Below are positions 1-8,642 of a DNA stretch of 64,000 bases, in pieces (positions within the stretch are counted from its first letter, which is position 1; each line of letters opens with the position of its first letter). The stretch lies in NCBI GenBank assembly GCA_916610825.1, contig OU744447.1, positions 32,799,073-32,863,072 of the forward strand, read 5' to 3'. Made by a program: the position numbers and the translations under genes. Under the pieces are notes generated by a model that was not told the origin of the DNA, did no database searches, and saw nothing but the letters and a program-made list of their open reading frames with translations. The stretch comes from Haliclystus octoradiatus. Its lineage: Eukaryota > Cnidaria > Staurozoa > Stauromedusae > Haliclystidae.

Positions 1-302
1 ATATGTACCGATTTTATCTTGCATCGTACTTAACCTTGATAATGTTGGTTTCGTTAAATAGATTTGAAAATCGGGAATATACTCTAGAAATAATCGGCGT
101 TCATTTGGGCAGATCTCGGTTTGTAATGCTTCCAATGATGACGTAACAAGATATTGATGACAATCTGTGTTCAATAATTGGTATTCATTTTCACATTGTG
201 ATAAGTAATTAGAACTTGAATTCATTTTATGTGATCCATGCTGGAAGTTTCCGGATAAGAACAGCATAAAGAAAGTAAAGAAATTTCGTGCTGAGCTGTC
301 TC
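1..302 (-). CDS. PC-esterase gene, exon with catalytic GDS (partial, runs off window)
   Basis: Third recognised coding exon of the minus-strand gene that also uses 2092-2366 and 3226-3532. A good acceptor (T-rich tract then TAG) precedes 302; reading in phase 1 gives exactly 100 codons, open to the window edge. Joined to the upstream exon, which ends ..RLSFL plus one G, the first residues read FLGDSSARNFF, the GDS signature carrying the nucleophilic serine of PC-esterase/SGNH-type enzymes. Members of this family (for example NXPE proteins) are thought to add or remove acyl groups on cell-surface glycans or glycoproteins; the substrate here is unknown. The rest of the domain, including the expected C-terminal DxxH-like motif, would lie left of position 1. 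Exon phase and motif agree independently, so the exon is well supported although its far end is not visible. Confidence 0.8.
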
Positions 303-2091
303 CTAAAAACAAGATATGCACATGAAATATGTTACTTAGTATATTATTGATGAAAAAGGGGGCAAGGCAAGAGCATTATATAAGAGAATTCTAGTTTTCA
401 GTGGTAAAAATTTACCGCTGTATTTTAATAGTCATAACCCCCTGTTGACCTTATTGATTATTTTTTGGACATGAACGTCAAAACTTGAGCAGTTCTCTAA
501 TTTCATGCATAGTAGTCTACTTAGTATAGGTAAATTTGCACTTTAACTTGATTGATAGTGGTATTGTTAGATTTGATATTTAGGATAATTGCTGTTTTAC
601 TTTTTTGTTTAGTTTTGATTAGCATGGGCATTGAGTTTTATTTACATTGAAGCTTAGCTTATTGGCGCCTATAACAATGAGTAAGTGGTTTCAATTTCTA
701 GACTAAGGATCCCATTTACATTATTAACATTATCTTGAGAAATAAGTTATAATATCATCTGCATACAAATTTATCTTACATGTGTTAGTAGAGTACGATA
801 TCGATAAAACAAAAATTTACGGCTCCGGCGAAGCGAACGACTAGAATTACACAGTCGAGTTGTTTTATTTTGCTTGTAATCATTCAAAACTAAATACGTT
901 AGTACTACAGAAACTTGTTACAGTAACAAAAAAAACAAGTAGTGTATTTTCCATACTATGTTTGAGCTGCATTTCTCTATTTAGTGACTGTTGATCTAAC
1001 GCATTGATGATTTCTAGGACACAACTAAGGTATATTGTATTGTAGTGAGGGAGCTAGTGCTGTGAATTTTCATTTCATTGCAAATAATGTTAAAATGTAC
1101 ACATAATATCCAGTTGATCAAACTTATTTTGCATTACGTAATGAAAAGCTTAGAAGCAATTTATCTGACAACAGTATACAATTGAATCCGGTAATAATGT
1201 TATGCTAGGGAGAAAATCTATTTTGCCGGTTTTGGCAGAATCCGTTGTTTAGTGGTAAATAGTTAGCAAAGTTTGACCGTAAATTACTCGATATCGGATT
1301 TTTTTGGCTTGCTGTTATTGACAGAATACCGTTAAAGTCAGAACCGTTATTGCCGAATTCTACTGTGTTTGAAAAACAATTCGAACAGAATCTACATTTG
1401 GAAATTTTAGATGGAATATTAAAGGCCAGCTAGGAAAACTGGTAAACAAATATTCTAATGATAATGATGATTTTATTATCTTTCAAGGGGAGCACAGTAC
1501 AACTTCACACAAATTTATACACCAGCACATAAACGGTGACACGTGCCCTTGTCACTATTCCTTGATCCAATCGGTGTACATGAGCTCATTTGTGGTCGTG
1601 CTCGTGTGCCTATATAAACACACCAGGGTTTCGATTCCTCATTCGTGCACAAATGTATTTTGCCGGAAAAACTTGAGTAAACGTTAGGTTTAAGACAAAG
1701 CAAATGCTTTAATATGAACATCATGCTCCTATCATGTATATATGAGAGCCATCTATTTACAAGAGCTGGGACACTCTCTTATGTGCCTCTATCGGTTCCC
1801 ATTGGACTTGATACCAGTCACATGATTTTATAGACCTGTGCCACATACTTCACTTCGCTTCGTATAGGTGAGCGCAGCGAAATAGTGGGCCTTGTGGAGC
1901 TAGGCTAATGAATTATATGGACGCCATTTTCGTTCCGTCAAACCCAGGCTCGCGAAATTTGAAACAAAAGCAGGAAAACTCGAAAAAGTTTTTGTTCAAA
2001 AGCAATGAAACGAAAATGGTGATTTCCGAGCCCCAAAAGTTGTGTGTCCCAACTCTTATAAATATATGGCTCTGGTATATAAACAACATAC
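303..2091 (-). other. Intron of the PC-esterase gene
   Basis: Donor GTATGTT just after 2092 and acceptor TTTTTAG before 302 on the minus strand. Apart from the inverted-repeat element at 1744-2075, nothing recognisable is seen; the short open frames here have no family features. Confidence 0.75.
1744..2075. mobile_element. MITE-like inverted-repeat element, family 1 copy 1
   Basis: About 332 bp bounded by inverted repeats: the left end reads AGAGCCATCTATTTA..GAGCTGGGACAC and the right end is its reverse complement with a few changes (GTGTCCCAACTC..ATGGCTCT). A TA-rich flank (TATATA on both sides) suggests a TA target. A second copy, inverted relative to this one, is at 44451-44728 and shares internal blocks (around ACGAAAATGGCGTCCAT and CAGTCACATGATTTTAT on the appropriate strand). 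No transposase is encoded. It lies 16 bp inside the intron, next to the splice donor at 2091. Confidence 0.7.
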
Positions 2092-2366
2092 CTAAAAATG
2101 ACAATCGCGATGTTGATCTTGCAAGAATCTGGCAGGCTTCTTCTTGGTTAAAATAGCTCAAATCACATTTCTCAGAATGAGGTTCCCATCTCAGACCACG
2201 TGGTATTGAATCAGTTTGCTTGCTGTAATCCAAAGTGCCATCTCCATTACAATGATATACAGTAGAACCACACCATCCAGTTGCTAGGTTACAGCAATGA
2301 TGTTCTCCAAATGGATTACATTCTGCTCCAAAAACTGTTCCTTCGATTAAATTTGTTGGTCCGCAT
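2092..2366 (-). CDS. PC-esterase gene, exon with hevein-like CC module
   Basis: 275-nt exon, phase 2 in and phase 1 out, between acceptor AACTTCAG and donor G|GTATGTT. It begins CGPTNLIEG and carries a cysteine module with the pattern AECNPFG..HCCN...GWCGST..HC, resembling the CC-x-x-x-GWCG core of hevein-type chitin-binding modules. This is followed by WEPHSEKC and ..RLSFL, the usual lead-in to the GDS of PC-esterase domains. The join to the previous exon (DDLR|CGP) and to the next (FL|GDS) both keep the frame. Whether the CC module binds chitin or another glycan is inference; only the cysteine spacing is seen. The open frame extends past the donor into the neighbouring mobile element, which is not part of the protein. 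Confidence 0.82.
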
Positions 2367-3225
2367 CTGAAGTTATAACGACAAAGGAAGAATGCACTAA
2401 TTTAAGCACCCTACAAGTAAAGTAAAGCAGGTCGTTTTGCTCCTTTCAATTTAATTTATGGAATCATGCTGGATGGAAATTCTGAGGTGAAAACTTTCAA
2501 TCTTGCTTCATGCTGCGAAATTTCTGGTTAGGGATTTGGACCCAGTAGACGACCTCTTATGAGGTGTCAATACCCGTGCTGTGAGAAGCCTAATTGAATT
2601 TTTTAATACTAAAGTCAGTTTATAGAACAGTTGTTGGTAATTTGTGAAAATGAAATTGAAATTTTGGGTGCTAGCAAGGTTCTCAAATTGGCGCACTGTC
2701 CGCCATTCACGCAAAAGCACTGATATCGCCTGGTTCCGTATACTGCTCGAAATAAGGATCGCAAATGTAGATTTAATTTTGCCAGAAGATTTCATAGCAG
2801 GTAGTGTTGAGATTAAATTCAAGGCTCATTTAACTTTGATTTATTCTGTAGTACCCGAATGAATTTATTTGCACCATGCACATACTGAACATTCCTATAT
2901 AAAGTATAAGGATATCACGTTTAACTTCAAGATGTCTTAGTCTGCACTACAATTTAAAAGTATCTGATACTTGAAGATATCATCATTAATTAAAGATAAA
3001 TTTATCAGCAAAACTTACCACGGTCAAAACCATTTGAGTAACGGTCACCTCTATAGATTAGACACCTATCTATAGTGGTTAATCTTGTTGCATGTCTAAA
3101 ATATTATCCCTATATATTCAACTCTATGTGTAAAGGCCACCTGTCTATAGTGGTCAATTTGTCTAGCTGTCATAGCTGGCTGTTATATAATCATATTTCA
3201 TTGTATACATCACTAGAAATTATAC
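2367..3225 (-). other. Intron of the PC-esterase gene
   Basis: Between donor AAG|GTATAAT at 3225 and acceptor TTCAG before 2366. It has no convincing coding content. Two short similar blocks around 3040-3090 and 3125-3160 contain CTATAGTGGT, probably old repeat debris. Confidence 0.7.
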
Positions 3226-3532
3226 CTTAAATCGTCTCTATACATTTTCAAAGGAATTCTGAAATCTTTCTTCATCTCAACAATCGATTGCAGTTTCATA
3301 TTGGCAGGATACATCCTACTTGAATTGTCATTCCGTTGAGGCACCCATTCACCTCGCAGAGCATTTGTTAGTACATGTGGGCATGTTTGTTTCACACAGA
3401 CATCAGTATGTGCTGAAAATGCATTGTATTGAGAAAGAAAGAGCAATACCAGAGACAATAATGTCGAAATTCCAAATGCAATTAATATTGCTGGTCGTAC
3501 ATTGAATTTTGAGGAGAGTTGCAGAAGGAGGA
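3226..3532 (-). CDS. PC-esterase gene, membrane-anchor exon
   Basis: 307-nt exon starting after a strong acceptor (T8-ACAG) at 3533-3545 and ending at AAG|GTATAA. It enters in phase 1, so the initiator methionine is in an unidentified upstream exon. The translation has a hydrophobic stretch (RPAILIAFGISTLLSLVLLF) ahead of a Cys-containing segment (CVKQTCPHVL..LRGEWVP), as expected for a type II Golgi or cell-surface protein with the catalytic part in the lumen. The G-x-W after a cysteine pair is common just N-terminal of PC-esterase domains. The frame is open across the whole exon. The Copia element at 4076-8637 sits about 540 bp upstream, either in the first intron or in the 5' flank. Confidence 0.75.
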
Positions 3533-4075
3533 CTGTAAAAAAAACATATCATTCGCTATAACAAAAACTGCTATTAATATTCTACAACGGAGGGAGTTTA
3601 GTGGTATATTTGTATAAACAAAAGTAAGCTTACTGTTATAAACATTTATAAAATCATCGAATGTGATACTGATCGCTGATTGGTAGTTGTTGATGTTTGT
3701 GTTAGACTATACGTAAAATGGCAAAATTATAGGCACTTTTGTTTTATTGATAAATGCCAAAGCGGCATGTTACGCTACGATAAGTTTCAGCTTTTATCTG
3801 CTTCAAAAGCATAATCGCATAGAATCCTGTATAGTTGAATAATACAGTTCTCTAAATCTTCTATATAAATACGTACTGTAAATTATGTTCTTCACATCTA
3901 TTTTCAATGTATTTACTTCCATTTGATACTTCCATTTGTATACCGGTGGCTTTCCTCAAAAAACGCAGCGTGTTTCTATTGAAAATCCACGCACGTTCTC
4001 CGTAGTTTCTATACGATGACATCATTTTTGAAGGATCTGCATTCGATCATTAATTTGAGCTTTTTATGTCAAAAT
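3533..4075. other. No gene seen; 5' intron or flank of the PC-esterase gene
   Basis: No exon could be supported here. The first coding exon of the PC-esterase gene, which must end after one base of a codon, is either here or beyond the Copia insertion. Confidence 0.5.
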
Positions 4076-4228
4076 TGTTGTATTATGTAATGTAATTTAC
4101 ATGTATTGGTCCCAGTCTTCTTAGAGACTGATCTTGTGACCATGTGCTCTGAGTTTTAGAACAAGATGGCGGATATACTATGAAGGCGTGTTATCTCTTG
4201 TTGATTTATTCTTGACCTAATTCTAACA
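4076..4228 (+). repeat. Copia 5' LTR
   Basis: 153 bp, starts TGTTG and ends CTAACA; identical by eye to 8485-8637. Confidence 0.95.
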
Positions 4229-4242
4229 GGTTATGGGCCCAG
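4229..4242 (+). other. Copia primer-binding site (half-tRNA type)
   Basis: Immediately after the 5' LTR, GGTTATGGGCCCAG is complementary to the anticodon stem-loop of animal initiator methionine tRNA (CUGGGCCCAUAACC). Copia-type elements are known to prime from a cleaved half of this tRNA rather than from its 3' end; the match here is exact over 14 bases. Confidence 0.85.
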
Positions 4243-4397
4243 TGCACTGTTGAAACTCTGCATTATAATTGAAAGTTATTATATTGAAATGTTGAGTTGT
4301 TAATTATATTATTGGTTACTTATTAATATTGTTCAAGTTAAATTGGTATAAGGAATCCCTTCACTGCCAGGAGAAAAAGAAAAGAATTGTTAACATC

Positions 4398-7300
4398 ATG
4401 GATGAGAAGTGGTCAATTGATAAGTTGAATTCAACAAATTGGATGACATGGAAGTTTCAAATGAAGCACTGTCTGCTCTCTAAGGGTGTTTGGGGCTTTG
4501 TAAATGGCACAGAAACAGTAGCAGAACCTGGTTCAGCAGAAGATCAGCTAAAATTCAAACAGAAATGTCAAAAGGCATTTGCTCTCATTGTTATGTCAAT
4601 AACAACCAGTCAATTGTATTTGATAACATCTTTTGAAGAACCAAAACCTGCATGGGATGCTCTTTGCAATCATTTTGAGAGAGAAAGCCTCGCTAACAAG
4701 TTGTATTTAAAGAAAAAATATTTCAGAGCTGAAATGGAAGATTCATCTTCTATGGAAGATCATTTGAAGATGATGAAAGGAATAGTGGACAAACTTAGAG
4801 CCATTGGGTCACCTATTTCTGAGGAAGATCAAGTTGTAACATTATTGGGAAGTCTTCCACAAAATTATTCTACTATTGTGACTGCTCTAGAAGCACGTGT
4901 TGATGACATTAGTTTGGATTTTGTACAGCAAGCATTATTACATGAAGAAACCAAGCACAAAGAATTGATGATATCAAATGATAGTATTGCTAAGAATGAC
5001 TCAGTTTTATTAAGTAGAAGGGGAAATGGACTGAGTAATGTAAAATGTTATGGTTGTGACCAATATGGTCATTACAAGCAAAACTGTCCTCGCAAAAGTA
5101 GAAGGAAATCCAATTATAAGAAGCATCATGTAAACCTCAGCAATAATCAAAGTGAGTCTGATTCTGACTCTGATCATGGTAGACGATCTACTGTAAGTGC
5201 ATTTGTTGCAGGCCATCAATTGAATGTTGCAAAGGAAAGCAATTGGATAGTTGATTCAGGAGCATCAAGTCATATGACATGTCAGAAGAAGCTGTTGATG
5301 AATTTCAGAGAGTTGGATGTAAAGCAGTTCGTTACACTGGGTGACGGTGGAAGTGTGGAAGTCATGGGCATTGGAGATATTGGTTGTGAGATCATGATCT
5401 CAAAAGGCAAATTCAAGTCAGCTGTGTTTCATGATGTATTACTGGTACCTCAATTAATAAGTAATCTGTTCTCTGTGAAAGCTGCTACTGAACGTGGTAA
5501 CTTTTTACAATTTGGTCACAGTAAATGCTGGATTAAAGATGAGGATGGAATTTTATGTGGTGTTGGTACCAGAAATGGAAAGTTGTACCAATTGATATGT
5601 AGGAGTACCTCAAATAATGCAGCCGCTACTGCCACTACAAAGGTTGATGCAAATTTATGGCATCAACGTCTTGGACACCTGAATGAGCAACAGCTAAAAC
5701 TCATGGTCAGAGAAGATTTGGTAGAGGGTATGGATCTAAAGGAAGATTCTAGAACATCATTCTGTGAAAGTTGCGTTGAAGGAAAAATGCAACGGAAGCC
5801 ATATAAAGCAAAGCATGAAATAAAGTCAACTAAGAAACTTGAGCTTGTCCACACCGACGTATGTGGACCCATGGAAACACAATCAATTGGTGGACACAAA
5901 TATTTCGTAACATTCATTGATGACTTCAGTCGCTGTTGTGCTGTCTACTTTATTCGACATCGATCACAGGTATTACAAAAATTTAAAGAATTCAAGACTC
6001 TAGTGACAAAAGAATCTGGTGAAGAAATTGACAAAATGAGATTTGACAATGGTGGGGAATATGTTTCACAAGATTTCAAAGATTTTCTCAAATCAGAAGG
6101 GATCATTGCCGAGCCAACTGTACCTTACACTCCTCAGCAAAATGGTGTTGCAGAGAGAATGAACAGAACGCTGGTGGAATCTGCGAGAACTATGATTGCA
6201 CATGCGGATCTGCCAAATATGTTCTGGGCAGAGGCCATTGCAACAGCTGCATATTTAAGAAATCGCACATGCTCATCTTCATTCGAATGTAACATCACAC
6301 CGTTTGAGAAATGGCATGGTTACAAGCCTGATATTTGTCATTTAAAAGTGTTTGGTTGTACTGCCTATGCACACATTCCAGATGCTCTCCGTAAGAAGCT
6401 TGACAAAAAGGCTAACAAAATGCGATTTGTTGGCTATTGTAACAGCAGCAAAATTTATCGTTTATTTGATGAATCCAAACGAAAAGTTGTGCTGAAGAAA
6501 GATGTAGTTTTCAATGAAAAGGAATTCACTGTCACCAGAAAGAAGCAAGAAGTGAATGAAAATACCGAAATCACATCTGGTAGTTCTGAAGATATTCAAG
6601 AAGCAAATGATGTTAGCAACTCATCTCCAAGCATTAATGGTGATGGTGGCACCAAAGTTAGTAGACCGATGAGAGAATCAAGACAACCAGTTCGTTTTGG
6701 CTATGAAGAATATGCTGATCTAACGGAGCTCACACACCAAGCATCTCATGTGGCCTTGAATGTATCAGATGTTATAGAGCCTCAGAGTATTAGAGAAGCA
6801 ATGGAAAGTGAAGAAGCAATAGAATGGAATACTGCATGTGAATCAGAATACAAATCCCTCATGGACATGGAAACATGGGATCTTGTCAAGCTACCACCTG
6901 GGAAGAAACCTATAGGCTGTAAATGGGTGTTTAAAGTAAAACACAAAAGTAATGGTGACGTTGAACGTTTCAAGGCCAGATTAGTCGCAAAGGGTTATGC
7001 ACAACGTCATGGAATAGATTTTGGAGAGACATATGCACCTGTTCTTCGTCTAGACACAATGAGAACATTGCTGGCTTTTGCAACAAAGAAGGGATTGCTC
7101 GTGCATCAGATGGATGTCGTCACAGCATTCTTGAATGGCAAACTAGAAGATGAAGTGTACATGTGTCAGCCTGAGGGGTTCATTGCTGATGGGAAGAAGG
7201 ATCTAGTTTGTAAACTAAACAAATCAATTTATGGTCTTAAGCAATCCCCTAGATGTTGGAACAAGACATTTCATGACTTTATGGAGCAGCATGGATATAT

Positions 7301-8339
7301 CAAATCTACTGCAGACCCATGTCTCTACTACAAATCAGATGGTAATCTATCAATTGTTGCTGTTTATGTTGACGATCTGATTATTATTACGGATAATGCG
7401 GAAGAGATGACAGAAGCAAAGAATGCACTAGCTGCAAGGTTCAAAATGAAAGATATTGGTGAAATACATTACTGCCTTGGCTTGACGATCGAAAGGGATG
7501 AAAAATGGGAAACTTTAAAACTTCATCAAAAACAGCATATCTTGAAACTGATCAATACATCTGGTTTAACTAATGCGTACATTGTGTCAACTCCGGCTGA
7601 TATCAATGTTAAACTTGTAAAAGATGATGGTGTCAGCAAGGAAGTAGATGCAACAATTTATCAATCGCTTGTTGGGAGTTTGCTGTATATATCAATTGCT
7701 TCGCGTCCAGATATCGCACAAGCAGTGGGAGTAGTTGCTAGATTCTCATCAAGACCTACTGAATCTCATTTAACCGCAGTAAAGCGTATTTTGAGATATC
7801 TCAAAGGAACGGTAGACTTGGCACTGACATTCAATTCCTCAAAAGATGAAAACCTAGTTGGTTATTCTGATGCTGACTGGGCAGGTGATCTTGATAACAG
7901 AAATTCGACTACTGGCACTCTCTTTTTGATGTCAGGTGCAGCTATCTCTTGGAGAAGCAGAAGACAACCATGTGTCTGTCTATCAACTACTGAAGCGGAG
8001 TATGTTGCTCTAAGTTTAGCTTCTCAAGATGCAACTTGGTTCAGATATCTAATAAAAGATTTGATGACAACAGATGAAGAGCCAACAACAATAATGGAAG
8101 ATAATCAAGGAGCAATGGCATTGGCGTCCAATCCTGTTTGGCACGGTAGAACAAAACACATTGACATCCGATTCCATTATGTCCGAGAAGCAATTGAAAG
8201 AGGTCTTATCAAACTGCAGTACTGCCCAACAGAAGAGATGACTGCAGACATTATGACAAAACCTCTACCCAAGGATAGATTTGTAAAACTGCGAAAGCAA
8301 ATGGGTTTGAAATTTACAATTGCTATAAAACAAAGTTAA
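4398..8339 (+). CDS. Copia gag-pol polyprotein
   Basis: Single uninterrupted polyprotein, 1313 residues from the ATG at 4398 (the open frame starts at 4329, but MDEKWSIDKLNSTNW is the usual start of a Copia Gag). Order of domains: Gag; CCHC zinc knuckle CYGCDQYGHYKQNC near 5046; aspartic protease with DSGA at 5253; integrase with its HHCC finger (LWHQRLGHL) near 5660 and catalytic D at 5856, then the second D and E around FDNGGE and NGVAERMNRT; reverse transcriptase with YVDD at 7365-7376; RNase H with DADWAG and STTEAEY. Integrase before reverse transcriptase is diagnostic of Copia. It makes all proteins for reverse transcription and integration of the element. No frameshift or missing catalytic residue was noticed. 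Confidence 0.95.
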   Translation: MDEKWSIDKLNSTNWMTWKFQMKHCLLSKGVWGFVNGTETVAEPGSAEDQLKFKQKCQKAFALIVMSITTSQLYLITSFEEPKPAWDALCNHFERESLANKLYLKKKYFRAEMEDSSSMEDHLKMMKGIVDKLRAIGSPISEEDQVVTLLGSLPQNYSTIVTALEARVDDISLDFVQQALLHEETKHKELMISNDSIAKNDSVLLSRRGNGLSNVKCYGCDQYGHYKQNCPRKSRRKSNYKKHHVNLSNNQSESDSDSDHGRRSTVSAFVAGHQLNVAKESNWIVDSGASSHMTCQKKLLMNFRELDVKQFVTLGDGGSVEVMGIGDIGCEIMISKGKFKSAVFHDVLLVPQLISNLFSVKAATERGNFLQFGHSKCWIKDEDGILCGVGTRNGKLYQLICRSTSNNAAATATTKVDANLWHQRLGHLNEQQLKLMVREDLVEGMDLKEDSRTSFCESCVEGKMQRKPYKAKHEIKSTKKLELVHTDVCGPMETQSIGGHKYFVTFIDDFSRCCAVYFIRHRSQVLQKFKEFKTLVTKESGEEIDKMRFDNGGEYVSQDFKDFLKSEGIIAEPTVPYTPQQNGVAERMNRTLVESARTMIAHADLPNMFWAEAIATAAYLRNRTCSSSFECNITPFEKWHGYKPDICHLKVFGCTAYAHIPDALRKKLDKKANKMRFVGYCNSSKIYRLFDESKRKVVLKKDVVFNEKEFTVTRKKQEVNENTEITSGSSEDIQEANDVSNSSPSINGDGGTKVSRPMRESRQPVRFGYEEYADLTELTHQASHVALNVSDVIEPQSIREAMESEEAIEWNTACESEYKSLMDMETWDLVKLPPGKKPIGCKWVFKVKHKSNGDVERFKARLVAKGYAQRHGIDFGETYAPVLRLDTMRTLLAFATKKGLLVHQMDVVTAFLNGKLEDEVYMCQPEGFIADGKKDLVCKLNKSIYGLKQSPRCWNKTFHDFMEQHGYIKSTADPCLYYKSDGNLSIVAVYVDDLIIITDNAEEMTEAKNALAARFKMKDIGEIHYCLGLTIERDEKWETLKLHQKQHILKLINTSGLTNAYIVSTPADINVKLVKDDGVSKEVDATIYQSLVGSLLYISIASRPDIAQAVGVVARFSSRPTESHLTAVKRILRYLKGTVDLALTFNSSKDENLVGYSDADWAGDLDNRNSTTGTLFLMSGAAISWRSRRQPCVCLSTTEAEYVALSLASQDATWFRYLIKDLMTTDEEPTTIMEDNQGAMALASNPVWHGRTKHIDIRFHYVREAIERGLIKLQYCPTEEMTADIMTKPLPKDRFVKLRKQMGLKFTIAIKQS

Positions 8340-8475
8340 TCAATAAATATATTTTCAAGTTTCTGAAGAAGCAAACTGTTAGTTTATAGACTAAATATTC
8401 TTCATAACATTCTCTTACTGTTTAGATTTCGATTTTGTATTATGTTTATTGTTGTTTCTATTTGAAATGTAAATT

Positions 8476-8484
8476 GAGTGGGAG
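8476..8484 (+). other. Copia polypurine tract
   Basis: GAGTGGGAG directly before the 3' LTR; expected primer site for plus-strand DNA synthesis. Confidence 0.7.
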
Positions 8485-8637
8485 TGTTGTATTATGTAAT
8501 GTAATTTACATGTATTGGTCCCAGTCTTCTTAGAGACTGATCTTGTGACCATGTGCTCTGAGTTTTAGAACAAGATGGCGGATATACTATGAAGGCGTGT
8601 TATCTCTTGTTGATTTATTCTTGACCTAATTCTAACA
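8485..8637 (+). repeat. Copia 3' LTR
   Basis: 153 bp, identical to the 5' LTR, followed by the AAAAT target duplication. Confidence 0.95.
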
Positions 8638-8642
8638 AAAAT

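Larger units (their letters stand above)
4076..8637 (+). mobile_element. Complete Copia-type LTR retrotransposon
   Basis: 4562-bp element with identical terminal repeats, flanked by the 5-bp target duplication AAAAT (4071-4075 and 8638-8642). The order is LTR, primer-binding site, a single gag-pol frame with no stop, purine-rich tract, LTR. Identical LTRs and an intact frame mean a very recent insertion from an element likely to have been active. The very short LTR (153 bp) and marine-invertebrate-like context recall the GalEa group of Copia elements, but that placement is inference. It lies upstream of the minus-strand PC-esterase exons and could have disturbed that allele. Confidence 0.95.

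Noticed and set aside
1515..1724. 69-codon minus-strand frame
   Set aside because: No family features and it falls in the intron of the PC-esterase gene without fitting splice sites.
1908..2156. 82-codon plus-strand frame
   Set aside because: Antisense to the PC-esterase exon and the adjoining MITE; no independent support.
5010..6973. Minus-strand frames opposite the Copia polyprotein
   Set aside because: Shadows of the strongly supported gag-pol frame.
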